64,000 nt of DNA, from the NCBI RefSeq assembly GCF_020071995.1, contig NZ_JABWTK010000002.1, forward strand, positions 62,001-126,000, written 5' to 3'. Origin of the DNA: Planococcus chinensis (GTDB lineage: Bacteria; Bacillota; Bacilli; Bacillales_A; Planococcaceae). The notes under the pieces are model-generated. The model ran no database searches and was not told where the DNA came from. It saw nothing but the letters and a program-made list of their open reading frames with translations. The stretch's first letter is position 1; each line of letters opens with the position of its first letter. The position numbers and the translations under genes were made by a program. Of this stretch, positions 8,140 through 16,050 are shown piece after piece.

Positions 8140-8781
8140 CTACTGGTCCGTACTCTCGATGACGATGCAGCTTCCGCTTGCAAAAGAAACGATGCCTTCT
8201 GTTTCCAGCTCATTGCTGATGAAACGTGTTGAGCCAAACGGAATCACTTCATCGTCCACTTCGTACTTGAACTTTTCCAGTTTAAAGCCCCGGACTTCCT
8301 GGGCAAAAGGATAAAATGAGATATAGCGGTAATTCAGGTCTGGCTGGATCCGGTGAGTGCCGGGAGCCAAAAAACGGATGCGATTCTGCCGGTTGACCAG
8401 TACAAAGCTGGTATCCTGAAATTTTTCCTGGTATTTATAGATGGCATGAAGCGCGCTCATGTAATGGTCCAGACGGCCGCCGGTTACACCTGTCACAATG
8501 ACGGTGTCTGGAGAAAACTCCATCGCTTTCTCCAGGGCCAGTTCTGTATCGGTTTCATCTTTTTCGGCTGCTGCCTGGTTCAATTTCGGAAAAAGCTTTT
8601 TAATCTTTGCCATTTCCGCTGCTGACACTGAATCGAAGTCACCAACCGCTGCTGCAGGCTGAATGCCCCGCTCAAGCAGTACAATGGTTCCGGCATCCAC
8701 TCCAATATAGGAAGCAGAAGGCCATAAGGAAAAATCAGGAAGCTCCTTTACAGGGCCTCCGGCGTTCACTACGACAATCAC
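8140..8781 (-). CDS. thiN: Thiamine pyrophosphokinase
   Basis: Transfers pyrophosphate from ATP to thiamine to make thiamine pyrophosphate. The 213-residue protein shows the catalytic-domain motifs GDFDS near residue 47, KDETDTELAL near 75 and TGVTGGRLDH near 97, which bind Mg-ATP and thiamine in this family. Start is GTG at 8779-8781, overlapping the rpe stop by four bases (GTGA), so translation is coupled. Last gene of the run rsmB/prpC-prkC-rsgA-rpe-thiN; a terminator follows. Confidence 0.94.
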   Translation of the reverse strand: MIVVVNAGGPVKELPDFSLWPSASYIGVDAGTIVLLERGIQPAAAVGDFDSVSAAEMAKIKKLFPKLNQAAAEKDETDTELALEKAMEFSPDTVIVTGVTGGRLDHYMSALHAIYKYQEKFQDTSFVLVNRQNRIRFLAPGTHRIQPDLNYRYISFYPFAQEVRGFKLEKFKYEVDDEVIPFGSTRFISNELETEGIVSFASGSCIVIESTDQ

Positions 8782-9443
8782 ACGATCGCCTCTTCTCCCG
8801 CTTGTTTGATTCCCTGCAAGGCTGCTGCACGGTCTTTTTGGCTATAGATGGCAGAGCCGGCGACAAAGACATTCGCTCCGGCTTTTGCGCACGGTACAAT
8901 GGTTTCTTCATTGATGCCGCCGTCGATTTGGATTTCGATATCCAATCCTCGCTCACGAATTATCTGAGACAAGTGCTCAATTTTCGGAACGACAGAATGG
9001 ATGAACTTCTGGCCGCCAAACCCTGGGTTCACAGTCATAAATAGGACCAAATCAATGTCTTCGAGTACGTGCTGGATCGTTTCAATCGGTGTATGCGGGT
9101 TCAAGACAACTCCCGGCTTAACGCCCAGTGAACGGATCAGCTGGATGGTGCGGTGAAGATGAGGAGCCGCTTCCACATGAACGGTAATATAATCCGCTCC
9201 GGCATTGGCGAAATCTTCGATATAACGATCAGGATTTTCAATCATCAAGTGAACGTCCAATGGAAGGTTTGTCAGAGGACGAAGCGCATCTACTACAACG
9301 GCGCCAAAAGAAATATTCGGCACAAAGTGGCCGTCCATTACATCAATATGGATCCAATCCGCTCCAGCTTGTTCCACTTCCAGAACTTCCTGGCCCAATT
9401 TCGAAAAATCTGCTGCTAATATGGATGGGGCGATTTTAATCAT
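8778..9443 (-). CDS. rpe: Ribulose-phosphate 3-epimerase
   Basis: Interconverts ribulose-5-phosphate and xylulose-5-phosphate in the pentose phosphate pathway. The 221-residue TIM-barrel protein shows IHIDVMDGHFVPNISFG near residue 32 (metal-binding His and Asp), DVHLMIENPDRY near 63, MTVNPGFGGQKF near 140 and DGGINEE near 175. ATG start at 9443 overlaps rsgA by eight bases. Conserved neighbour of rsgA and thiN across Bacillales. Confidence 0.96.
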   Translation of the reverse strand: MIKIAPSILAADFSKLGQEVLEVEQAGADWIHIDVMDGHFVPNISFGAVVVDALRPLTNLPLDVHLMIENPDRYIEDFANAGADYITVHVEAAPHLHRTIQLIRSLGVKPGVVLNPHTPIETIQHVLEDIDLVLFMTVNPGFGGQKFIHSVVPKIEHLSQIIRERGLDIEIQIDGGINEETIVPCAKAGANVFVAGSAIYSQKDRAAALQGIKQAGEEAIV

Positions 9444-10332
9444 TTGTATACCTCGGCTTTCGGCTCATTATTTCTTCTAAAAACTTCAAGTAATGCTTAT
9501 AACGGTATTCCGGTATTTCGTTGGCTTCTACAGCTGCCTTGATGGCGCATTTCGGCTCATTCAAATGAAGGCATTCCCTGAATTTGCAGCTGTTCGAACG
9601 TTCTGCCATTTCAGGGAAACACCCGGACAATTCCTCTTTTTCAATCGTGTCAAAGTCAAATGAACTGAAGCCTGGTGTATCTGCCAGTAAACCGTTGTTC
9701 ACTTCAATTAGTTCAACGTGGCGGGTCGTGTGCTTGCCCCGGTTCAGCGCTTTGGAAATATCGTCCGTCTTAAGTTCCAACGCCGGCAGGATGGTATTGA
9801 GCATCGTTGATTTCCCTACACCGGACTGGCCAGCCAATACACTGATCTTCCCTTCCAATACAGGCATCAGGCGCTCTTGTAAACTGGGGTCTCCCTTAAA
9901 GGTCGGAATGACTTCATAGCCGATTTTTTCATAATCCGAGATGAAACTTTCCAGTTTTTCTTTTTCATTGTCTTTCAACAAATCCATTTTCGTCAGGCAA
10001 ATCACCGGCTTGATGCCATGCTGCTCAATCGCCGTTAAAAAACGGTCCAGCAGCAAAGGATGGAAGTCCGGCTGTTTTGCAGAAAAAACAAGGATGGCCT
10101 GGTCGATATTTGAAATGGGCGGGCGCACTAATTCATTTTTCCGTTTGTGGACAACTGTGATGGTTCCTTCTAAGTCATTGTCAGCTTCATAGTCCACGAA
10201 ATCTCCGACTAATGGCGATATTTGCCGGTTGCGGAATACTCCCCGGCCTCTGCACTGGATATAGCGTTCCCCATTTTCGTCCAGAACATAATAAAAACCG
10301 CTTAGCGCTTTTCTAATTTGACCTTTCGGCAT
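9436..10332 (-). CDS. rsgA: Ribosome small subunit-dependent GTPase A
   Basis: RsgA is a circularly permuted GTPase that checks late 30S subunit maturation. An N-terminal OB-fold comes first (CRGRGVFRNRQISPLVGDFV), then permuted GTPase motifs: TKMDL (G4), GQSGVGKST (G1), DTPGFSSFDF (G3), and a C-terminal zinc-binding segment with CKFRECLHLNEPKCAIK. ATG at 10332 (MPKGQIRKALSG) is chosen because an AAAGGAGTG site lies nine bases upstream; the frame's upstream GTG overlaps that site. Its B. subtilis orthologue is a substrate of PrkC, which is encoded just upstream here. Confidence 0.95.
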   Translation of the reverse strand: MPKGQIRKALSGFYYVLDENGERYIQCRGRGVFRNRQISPLVGDFVDYEADNDLEGTITVVHKRKNELVRPPISNIDQAILVFSAKQPDFHPLLLDRFLTAIEQHGIKPVICLTKMDLLKDNEKEKLESFISDYEKIGYEVIPTFKGDPSLQERLMPVLEGKISVLAGQSGVGKSTMLNTILPALELKTDDISKALNRGKHTTRHVELIEVNNGLLADTPGFSSFDFDTIEKEELSGCFPEMAERSNSCKFRECLHLNEPKCAIKAAVEANEIPEYRYKHYLKFLEEIMSRKPRYTND

Positions 10333-10360
10333 GCTTGCTTTCACTCCTTTTCATTTAACA

Positions 10361-12331
10361 TTACTCGACGCTGTCGTAGGCAATGGTTTCTTCCATAATC
10401 ACCGTAGAGTCACGGATAATCCGGTATGTGGCGCTTCCGCCTTCGGCAATCTGCAATTCGATTTTGCGGGATTCGTCCCCTGTAATGGTGAATTCCTCGA
10501 CCGGTTCAACCATCGTATTGCTTTGGTCCTGAATATAAATTTGCACCGTTTGCGGTGCCGCTTCTTCGCCTTCTGCCGCTGGTTCTGCCGGCTCATACGG
10601 AATTTCCACGGTGTGGATATACGTTTTGAGCGGCAGTGCTGCTTTGCCTGAAGACATAACCACTTCAATTGTGCTGCCCGCTTCCAGCTGTTGGTCTGCA
10701 GCCGGGTTCTGGCTCAACACAGTGCCTTCCGGCGCGTTTTCAGAAGCTTCTTCGCCGATGATGCGGATATTAAAGCCTGAAGATCTCGCATACTCATTTA
10801 AATCGTCTTCTGTATATCCGATTATATTCTCAACGGTGCGCATATCTTTTCCTTTGCTGACTACAAATTCAACATCCGTTTCCGAGACAATGACTTCCTC
10901 GCCGGCTCTTGGTTCCTGTTCGAGAATGGTTCCTTCCGGTTCATCGGAAAACTCTTCGACTTGTTCGACGGATTTGAAATTCTCGCCATCCAGCAATTCC
11001 ATTGTCTGTTCGATGTCACGGCCAACATAATCAGCAAATTCCTTCGATTCTTTCCCGGTGCTGACAAACAATTGAATCGCTGATTCACGGTCGCGCATTT
11101 TGCCAGCTTCCGGAATGGTCCGGATCACATGGCCTTCTTCAATTTCTTCTGAAGGCCGCCGTTCCTCTTCCCCGATTACAAAGCCGACTGCCTGCAACTC
11201 TTCGACGGCCTCGTCGCGTTCCAATCCCGAAATGTCCGGAACAGCCACTTGCCTCGGGCCGAACATGTCAGGGAAAGCAAGTGCCGTTATCAAACCTGCG
11301 AGGATCAATAACCCGATAATCCCGGCAATCAGCGGCCCTTTTTTCTTCTTTTTCTTAGGCGGTTCAGGTGATGGTGCCGATTTGGCAGCAGCCGGTTTTA
11401 GTTCTTTCGTTTTTTCCATACTTTCATACGTTACCCGGTCTTTAATAATAGGCATCGCTTTTGTTTCATCCTGGTCAACCGGAACTGTGAACTTCGGTTC
11501 GTCCAAACGTTCTGGCAGCAGGGCTGTAGCGATATCTTCCTGCATTTCATCCGCCGACTGGTAGCGGTGCTGCGGATTTTTAGCTGTCGCCTTTAATACA
11601 ATGTTTTCAAGGCTTTGCGGCAAGGAAGGGACTAATTTCTTTAAAGAAGGCGTTTCGGTCTGCAAATGCTTCAATGCAATCGATACGGCGGATTCGCCTG
11701 AAAACGGCAATTGCCCCGTCAACAATTCATACATGACGATGCCGAGTGAATAAATATCCGATTTCTTATTGGCGGTGCCTCCGCGCGCTTGTTCCGGAGA
11801 CAAATAATGGACGGTGCCAAGAACGGAATTGGTTTGCGTATAGGAAGTTGCGCTGAGCGCCATCGCAATGCCAAAATCACTGATTTTCACATTGCCTTCC
11901 TGGTCCATTAAAATGTTCTGCGGTTTGATGTCCCGGTGGACAATCTGGTTTTGATGCGCATGAGCGAGCGCTGACGTCAATTGAGTCATAATCTTAACCG
12001 CTTCTTCAGGGCTCACCGGTGAGTGATCGATTATGTATTCTTTTAAAGTGCTGCCCGGTACATATTCCATCACCAGATAGTGGATGGACTCTTCTTCGCC
12101 GACATCGAATATATTAACGATATTCGGATGCGCCAGACTCGTCGTCGACAGTGCTTCCCGCTGAAAACGGCGCTGCAGTTCTTCTTCGTTTGAAAAATCA
12201 TATCTCAAAATTTTAATGGCGATGTCGCGGTCGAGAATCATGTCATGTGCCAGATAGACATTCGACATTCCGCCGCCGCCAATCAATTCCAATATTTTAT
12301 AACGGCCGTTTATACTTCTGCCGATCAACAT
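10361..12331 (-). CDS. prkC: Serine/threonine protein kinase with PASTA repeats (PrkC/StkP type)
   Basis: Membrane-anchored Hanks-type kinase that senses muropeptides or lipid II and phosphorylates cell-wall, division and translation proteins. The cytoplasmic kinase domain has a glycine loop GGGGMSNVY (18-26), Lys40, HRDIKPQN (132-139) and DFG (152-154). A juxtamembrane stretch rich in Lys leads to one membrane helix (about 332-353), then three extracellular PASTA repeats (about 361-428, 432-497, 498-565) and a C-terminal domain rich in beta structure ending at 656. It follows prpC by two bases; the phosphatase-kinase pair is conserved in Firmicutes. ATG at 12331 has a strong GAGGAGGT site. 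Confidence 0.96.
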   Translation of the reverse strand: MLIGRSINGRYKILELIGGGGMSNVYLAHDMILDRDIAIKILRYDFSNEEELQRRFQREALSTTSLAHPNIVNIFDVGEEESIHYLVMEYVPGSTLKEYIIDHSPVSPEEAVKIMTQLTSALAHAHQNQIVHRDIKPQNILMDQEGNVKISDFGIAMALSATSYTQTNSVLGTVHYLSPEQARGGTANKKSDIYSLGIVMYELLTGQLPFSGESAVSIALKHLQTETPSLKKLVPSLPQSLENIVLKATAKNPQHRYQSADEMQEDIATALLPERLDEPKFTVPVDQDETKAMPIIKDRVTYESMEKTKELKPAAAKSAPSPEPPKKKKKKGPLIAGIIGLLILAGLITALAFPDMFGPRQVAVPDISGLERDEAVEELQAVGFVIGEEERRPSEEIEEGHVIRTIPEAGKMRDRESAIQLFVSTGKESKEFADYVGRDIEQTMELLDGENFKSVEQVEEFSDEPEGTILEQEPRAGEEVIVSETDVEFVVSKGKDMRTVENIIGYTEDDLNEYARSSGFNIRIIGEEASENAPEGTVLSQNPAADQQLEAGSTIEVVMSSGKAALPLKTYIHTVEIPYEPAEPAAEGEEAAPQTVQIYIQDQSNTMVEPVEEFTITGDESRKIELQIAEGGSATYRIIRDSTVIMEETIAYDSVE

Positions 12332-12333
12332 GG

Positions 12334-13083
12334 CTATACCTCCTCAGCCTTTGAGGAAAGAAGGACAAAGGAAATATTGTCTTCTCCTCCCAGTTCATTC
12401 GCGAGTTTCACCATTTCTTCCCCTTTTTGGGAAAGCGGGATAGCAGAAAGTACGATTGATGCGATGTCTTTTTTCGATATTTTATTGCTTAAACCGTCCG
12501 AGCAGATCAACAAATAAGAAGAAGTCTCTAAGGAGAAATGAAGGATCTCCCCGTCAATTTCCGGATCGGTGCCAAGCGCTTTGACAATCCAGTTTTTCTT
12601 GGGATGGTCTTCCGCTTCTTCCTCACTGATTTCTCCGCTGTCCACCAGCACATTGACGTAGGAATGGTCGCGCGTCAATTGCTCGACTGCTCCGTTAATG
12701 ACGTACGCCCGGCTGTCGCCGATATGGCACATCACGCAGTCGTCCTGGTCAATCAGTGCCGCTATCAGTGTTGTGCCCATCCCTTTGCAGTCCGGATGGT
12801 TCAGTGCGTATTCATAAACGAGGCGATTCACGTACTGGACATTGTGTGAAAGCCAGGCTTTTCGCTGGTCCACGGTCAATAAGGCTTCTGAACTTTCTTC
12901 CGTAAAGAGCCTGCCAAGTGTTGATACCGTCAATTCGCTTGCGATATCCCCTGCGTTATGTCCGCCCATGCCATCGGCTACGATAGCCAGCAAAAGCCCA
13001 TTCGGCCGTCGAAGAACACCGACGCGGTCCTCGTTTATTTTGCGTTTTCTGCCAGTATCACTTTCCATGACGTACTGAAACAA
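12334..13083 (-). CDS. prpC: PP2C-type protein phosphatase, partner of PrkC
   Basis: Mn/Mg-dependent serine/threonine phosphatase that reverses PrkC phosphorylation. PP2C motifs are visible: NEDRVG near residue 18, VADGMGGHNAGD near 37, GTTLIAALI, HIGDSRAYV, and SDGLSNKI, including the metal-binding aspartates. 249 residues is normal. I use the TTG start at 13083, since GGGGGAAC lies about eight bases upstream; an internal ATG at 13068 has no site in front of it. It is the first gene of prpC-prkC-rsgA-rpe-thiN. In B. subtilis rlmN precedes prpC; here it is absent and a 165-bp gap separates prpC from rsmB. Confidence 0.94.
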   Translation of the reverse strand: MFQYVMESDTGRKRKINEDRVGVLRRPNGLLLAIVADGMGGHNAGDIASELTVSTLGRLFTEESSEALLTVDQRKAWLSHNVQYVNRLVYEYALNHPDCKGMGTTLIAALIDQDDCVMCHIGDSRAYVINGAVEQLTRDHSYVNVLVDSGEISEEEAEDHPKKNWIVKALGTDPEIDGEILHFSLETSSYLLICSDGLSNKISKKDIASIVLSAIPLSQKGEEMVKLANELGGEDNISFVLLSSKAEEV

Positions 13084-13171
13084 ATCCCGTTCCCCCGTTT
13101 CTTGACTGTTATTGCTTGGATTTTATCCCGTTTTAACGGGCAGTATGACTCCCACTTCTCCAAGCGTGAGG

Positions 13172-13252
13172 TCCACTGACCATAAAAGTCTGATTGCTTC
13201 AACTAATAATCAGTGGGGAATGAAAAACCCCACTGATTAAGTTTCACTTTAT
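13172..13252 (-). repeat. Intergenic repeat, copy A, ahead of prpC (includes hairpin)
   Basis: This stretch resembles 49515-49591. Ungapped, 13173-13210 matches 49517-49554 at 29 of 38 bases, including 11 identical bases (AAAAGTCTGAT), and both copies end in AGTTTCACTTTAT (13240-13252; 49579-49591). Between them lies a hairpin, TAATCAGTGGGG (13207-13218) pairing with CCCCACTGATTA (13228-13239). It overlaps the rsmB stop codon. It could terminate rsmB transcripts or be part of the prpC leader; there is no T-run on the minus side. Confidence 0.55.
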
Positions 13253-14592
13253 GCCGTTGCTTTTTTCCGGAAAGCCGAGATAAAGAATCCGTCGCCGCCG
13301 AAATCCTGCGGAAAAATCTGGACAAAGCCGGTGTTTTTAAGCCCAAGAGCTTCGGGCAAGGCCACTTCGATTTTTTCCATATCGGGATGGTCTTTCAAAA
13401 ATTTCTCAGCTGTTCCCCGGTTTTCAATCGAGTCCACCGTACACGTGCTGTATACCATGATGCCATCCGTTTTTAATAACTGTGAAGCCTGATCAAGCAG
13501 CTCCAACTGGATTTCCTGGAGACGCGTAAAATCCGCTTCTTTTTTGGTGTATTTAATATCCGGTTTGCGCTTGATGACGCCAAGCCCGCTGCACGGTGCA
13601 TCGACAAGGATGCGGTCGAATTTTTCGGTTCCAAAGCGTTCGACGCTTTTTTTGCCGTCGCCCACTTCGGTTTCAATGACCGTATGGCCAAGGCGCTTCG
13701 CCGTTTCATCAATCAGCTTAATTTTGTGCTGGTGGAGATCCATCGCGAACAATTGACCTGTGTTCTGCATTTTTTCTGCAATATGGGTCGTTTTGCCGCC
13801 TGGCGCTGCGCACATGTCCAGGACTTGCATATTCGGCGCTACCTGCAAGGCGTATGCCGGCAGCATCGAGCTTTCATCCTGAATCGTGATAAAGCCTTTT
13901 TCAAAAGTCGCCGTCTTGGCCGGCTGGCCGTTCGTGACAATGAGGCATTCCGGAACCAGTTCGCTTTGCACCGCTTCCAGCCCTTCCGATTCCAGCATTT
14001 CAATCACTTCTGCCGGTGTTGCCCGAACCGTGTTGACGCGTACCGTCTGCGGTGGGATTTTGTTGTTCTCCAACGCCATTTCGCGCGTCTTTTCCAATCC
14101 GAACTGTTCCGCCCATCGTTTGATCATCCAAAGCGGGTGGCTCGTTTCAATGGCAATCTTTTCATACGGATCGCTGATCGTGTTGAACGAACGGACGCCG
14201 CTGCGCTGAACGGACCGAAGAACTCCGTTGACCACAGAAGCTACACCACCGTGGCCGCGCCGTTTGGCGATTTCCACTGCTTCATGGACAACTGCATGGG
14301 CAGGGATCCGGTCCAAATAAACAATCTGGTACAACGACATGCGCAGCAATGTTTTTACCCACGGCTCGATTTTGCCTTTCAGGTATGGTTCCAAATAGTA
14401 ATCGAGCGTCATTTGGTGCTGCAGCGTGCCGTAGGTGATTTCGGTCAGCAAGCCTTTGTTTTTATCCGCAATGCCGTGGCTTTGAATCGTCTGGTGCAGC
14501 AGCAAATTGCTGTATGCCTGCTTGTTCTCGACCGCCCACAGGATAGAAAAAGCAGCATCTCTTACGTTGCCTTGTAATTTTTTATTTTTCAT
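13249..14592 (-). CDS. rsmB: 16S rRNA (cytosine(967)-C(5))-methyltransferase
   Basis: SAM-dependent enzyme that makes m5C967 in 16S rRNA. The N-terminal NusB-like RNA-binding domain (about 1-140) precedes a Rossmann methyltransferase domain with [15 protein letters not shown] near residue 260, [18 protein letters not shown] near 330, carrying one catalytic cysteine, and VYSTCTV near 383 with the second. 447 residues is usual. The ATG start overlaps the fmt stop by four bases. The gene is followed by a hairpin-bearing repeat rather than by rlmN as in B. subtilis. Confidence 0.95.
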   Translation of the reverse strand: MKNKKLQGNVRDAAFSILWAVENKQAYSNLLLHQTIQSHGIADKNKGLLTEITYGTLQHQMTLDYYLEPYLKGKIEPWVKTLLRMSLYQIVYLDRIPAHAVVHEAVEIAKRRGHGGVASVVNGVLRSVQRSGVRSFNTISDPYEKIAIETSHPLWMIKRWAEQFGLEKTREMALENNKIPPQTVRVNTVRATPAEVIEMLESEGLEAVQSELVPECLIVTNGQPAKTATFEKGFITIQDESSMLPAYALQVAPNMQVLDMCAAPGGKTTHIAEKMQNTGQLFAMDLHQHKIKLIDETAKRLGHTVIETEVGDGKKSVERFGTEKFDRILVDAPCSGLGVIKRKPDIKYTKKEADFTRLQEIQLELLDQASQLLKTDGIMVYSTCTVDSIENRGTAEKFLKDHPDMEKIEVALPEALGLKNTGFVQIFPQDFGGDGFFISAFRKKATA

Positions 14593-15521
14593 TCGAATAA
14601 ATCTCCTGCCTGGATTTTGGGTCCTTTTAAATAATCGGTGGCAGACATCCGCTTTTTGCCGGCCGGCTGCAATTCCGTAATGGCCAGAACGCCTTTGCCC
14701 GTCTGAACCAGAATGGCGTCATTCGCCAATTCCAGCACTTCGCCGGGCTTGCCGCTTTTTGTAGAATCCCGTTCTTCGGCCCACCAGATTTTCATGTTCT
14801 GTTCCTTGTACGTAGTGAACGCCACAGGCCACGGATGCAAGCCGCGTACCTGGTTGTAGATGGATTCAGCTGACAACGCCCAATCAATGCGTTCCTGTTC
14901 GCGGGAAATGTTGCGGGCATAAGTCACTTCCACTTCGTTCTGCGGAATGCGCTCATTGGTCCCGTTTATAATGGAAGGCAACGTTTCTTTCAGCAATTCC
15001 ATACCGGCCACACTCAGTTTATCGAACATGATTCCCGTATGGTCGGTCTTGCCGATCGGCACCGTAACTTGGGAAATGATGTCCCCTGCATCGAGCCGGT
15101 CGACCATATACATGATCGTAACGCCCGTTTCGGTTTGCCCGTCCATAATCGCCTGGTGGATCGGCGCGCCTCCGCGGTAAGCAGGAAGAAGCGACGCATG
15201 GACATTGATCGCCCCGAGCTTCGGCGCCTCAAGCACTTCGCTTGGCAAAATCTGGCCAAAAGCGGCTGTCACAATCAAGTCCGGAGCCAAATCTAGGACA
15301 TGCTGCAGTTCTTCGGGATTTTTCAGTTTTTCAGGCTGGTAGACCGGAAGGCCAAGGCGCAGCGCTTCTTCTTTTACCGGCGTCGGCGTCATCACTTTTT
15401 TGCGTCCGACAGGCCGGTCCGGCTGCGTGACCACGGAAACGACGTCATAGCCTTCTTCTACGAGCATGCGAAGAATGGGGGCCGAAAAAGCCGGCGTCCC
15501 CATGAAAACGATCTTGGTCAA
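14589..15521 (-). CDS. fmt: Methionyl-tRNA formyltransferase
   Basis: Formylates initiator Met-tRNA with 10-formyl-THF. The N-terminal formyltransferase domain shows [12 protein letters not shown], the [18 protein letters not shown] segment near residue 108 with the catalytic His of the family, and [13 protein letters not shown] with the conserved Asp. A C-terminal OB-like domain follows from about 205. 310 residues is typical. Start is TTG 15519-15521 overlapping the def stop, with GAGGAGG nine bases before. Coupled to def, whose product later removes the formyl group. Confidence 0.96.
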   Translation of the reverse strand: MTKIVFMGTPAFSAPILRMLVEEGYDVVSVVTQPDRPVGRKKVMTPTPVKEEALRLGLPVYQPEKLKNPEELQHVLDLAPDLIVTAAFGQILPSEVLEAPKLGAINVHASLLPAYRGGAPIHQAIMDGQTETGVTIMYMVDRLDAGDIISQVTVPIGKTDHTGIMFDKLSVAGMELLKETLPSIINGTNERIPQNEVEVTYARNISREQERIDWALSAESIYNQVRGLHPWPVAFTTYKEQNMKIWWAEERDSTKSGKPGEVLELANDAILVQTGKGVLAITELQPAGKKRMSATDYLKGPKIQAGDLFE

Positions 15522-16033
15522 ACCGATTCCTCCTCTTCTATGGCAGCCGCTTCAGCAATCATGGCGTCCAGCTCTTCCTGAGTGACGTATTTCGAAATTT
15601 TGCTGGTGAACAAGATGCCATCCAAATGGTCCATCTCGTGCAAAATTGCGCGCGCTTCGTACCCTTCCGCTTCCAATTCATACCAAGAACCGTCCCGTTC
15701 CTGGGCTTTGATTTTGATGTGGTCCGGACGTTCCACTTCCCCGAAGATTCCCGGGAAACTCAAGCAGCCTTCTACATCCGTATCGAGGCCTTCAAAAAGC
15801 GCCAACTCCGGATTGACCATTTCAATCGGCTCCTGCCCTTCGCCAAAATCAACGATGGCAACGCGCTGGTCAACGCCGACTTGCGGAGCGGCAATTCCGA
15901 CGCCATCATTGGCAATCATCGTTTCATGCATATCATCCAATAAGACAGCGAGCTTTTTATCGAATTTGGTCACTGTCAGGCATTTCTTTTCCAAAATTTC
16001 ATTCGGGTGTTTCACAATATTGAGTATAGTCAT
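15518..16033 (-). CDS. def: Peptide deformylase
   Basis: Metalloenzyme that removes the N-formyl group from nascent proteins. The three family motifs are visible in 171 residues: [10 protein letters not shown] (motif 1), EGCLSFPG with the metal-binding Cys (motif 2), and HEMDHLDG (motif 3, HEXXH). The spacing and length suggest the class I form. The C-terminus is acidic (ends in [11 protein letters not shown]). ATG at 16033; it lies 17 bp after priA and overlaps fmt. Confidence 0.96.
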   Translation of the reverse strand: MTILNIVKHPNEILEKKCLTVTKFDKKLAVLLDDMHETMIANDGVGIAAPQVGVDQRVAIVDFGEGQEPIEMVNPELALFEGLDTDVEGCLSFPGIFGEVERPDHIKIKAQERDGSWYELEAEGYEARAILHEMDHLDGILFTSKISKYVTQEELDAMIAEAAAIEEEESV

Positions 16034-16050
16034 TTGGGATCCTCTTTTCT

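Noticed and set aside
13684..14577. A 297-codon plus-strand open frame opposite rsmB
   Set aside because: Antisense shadow of a well-supported gene with no family resemblance.
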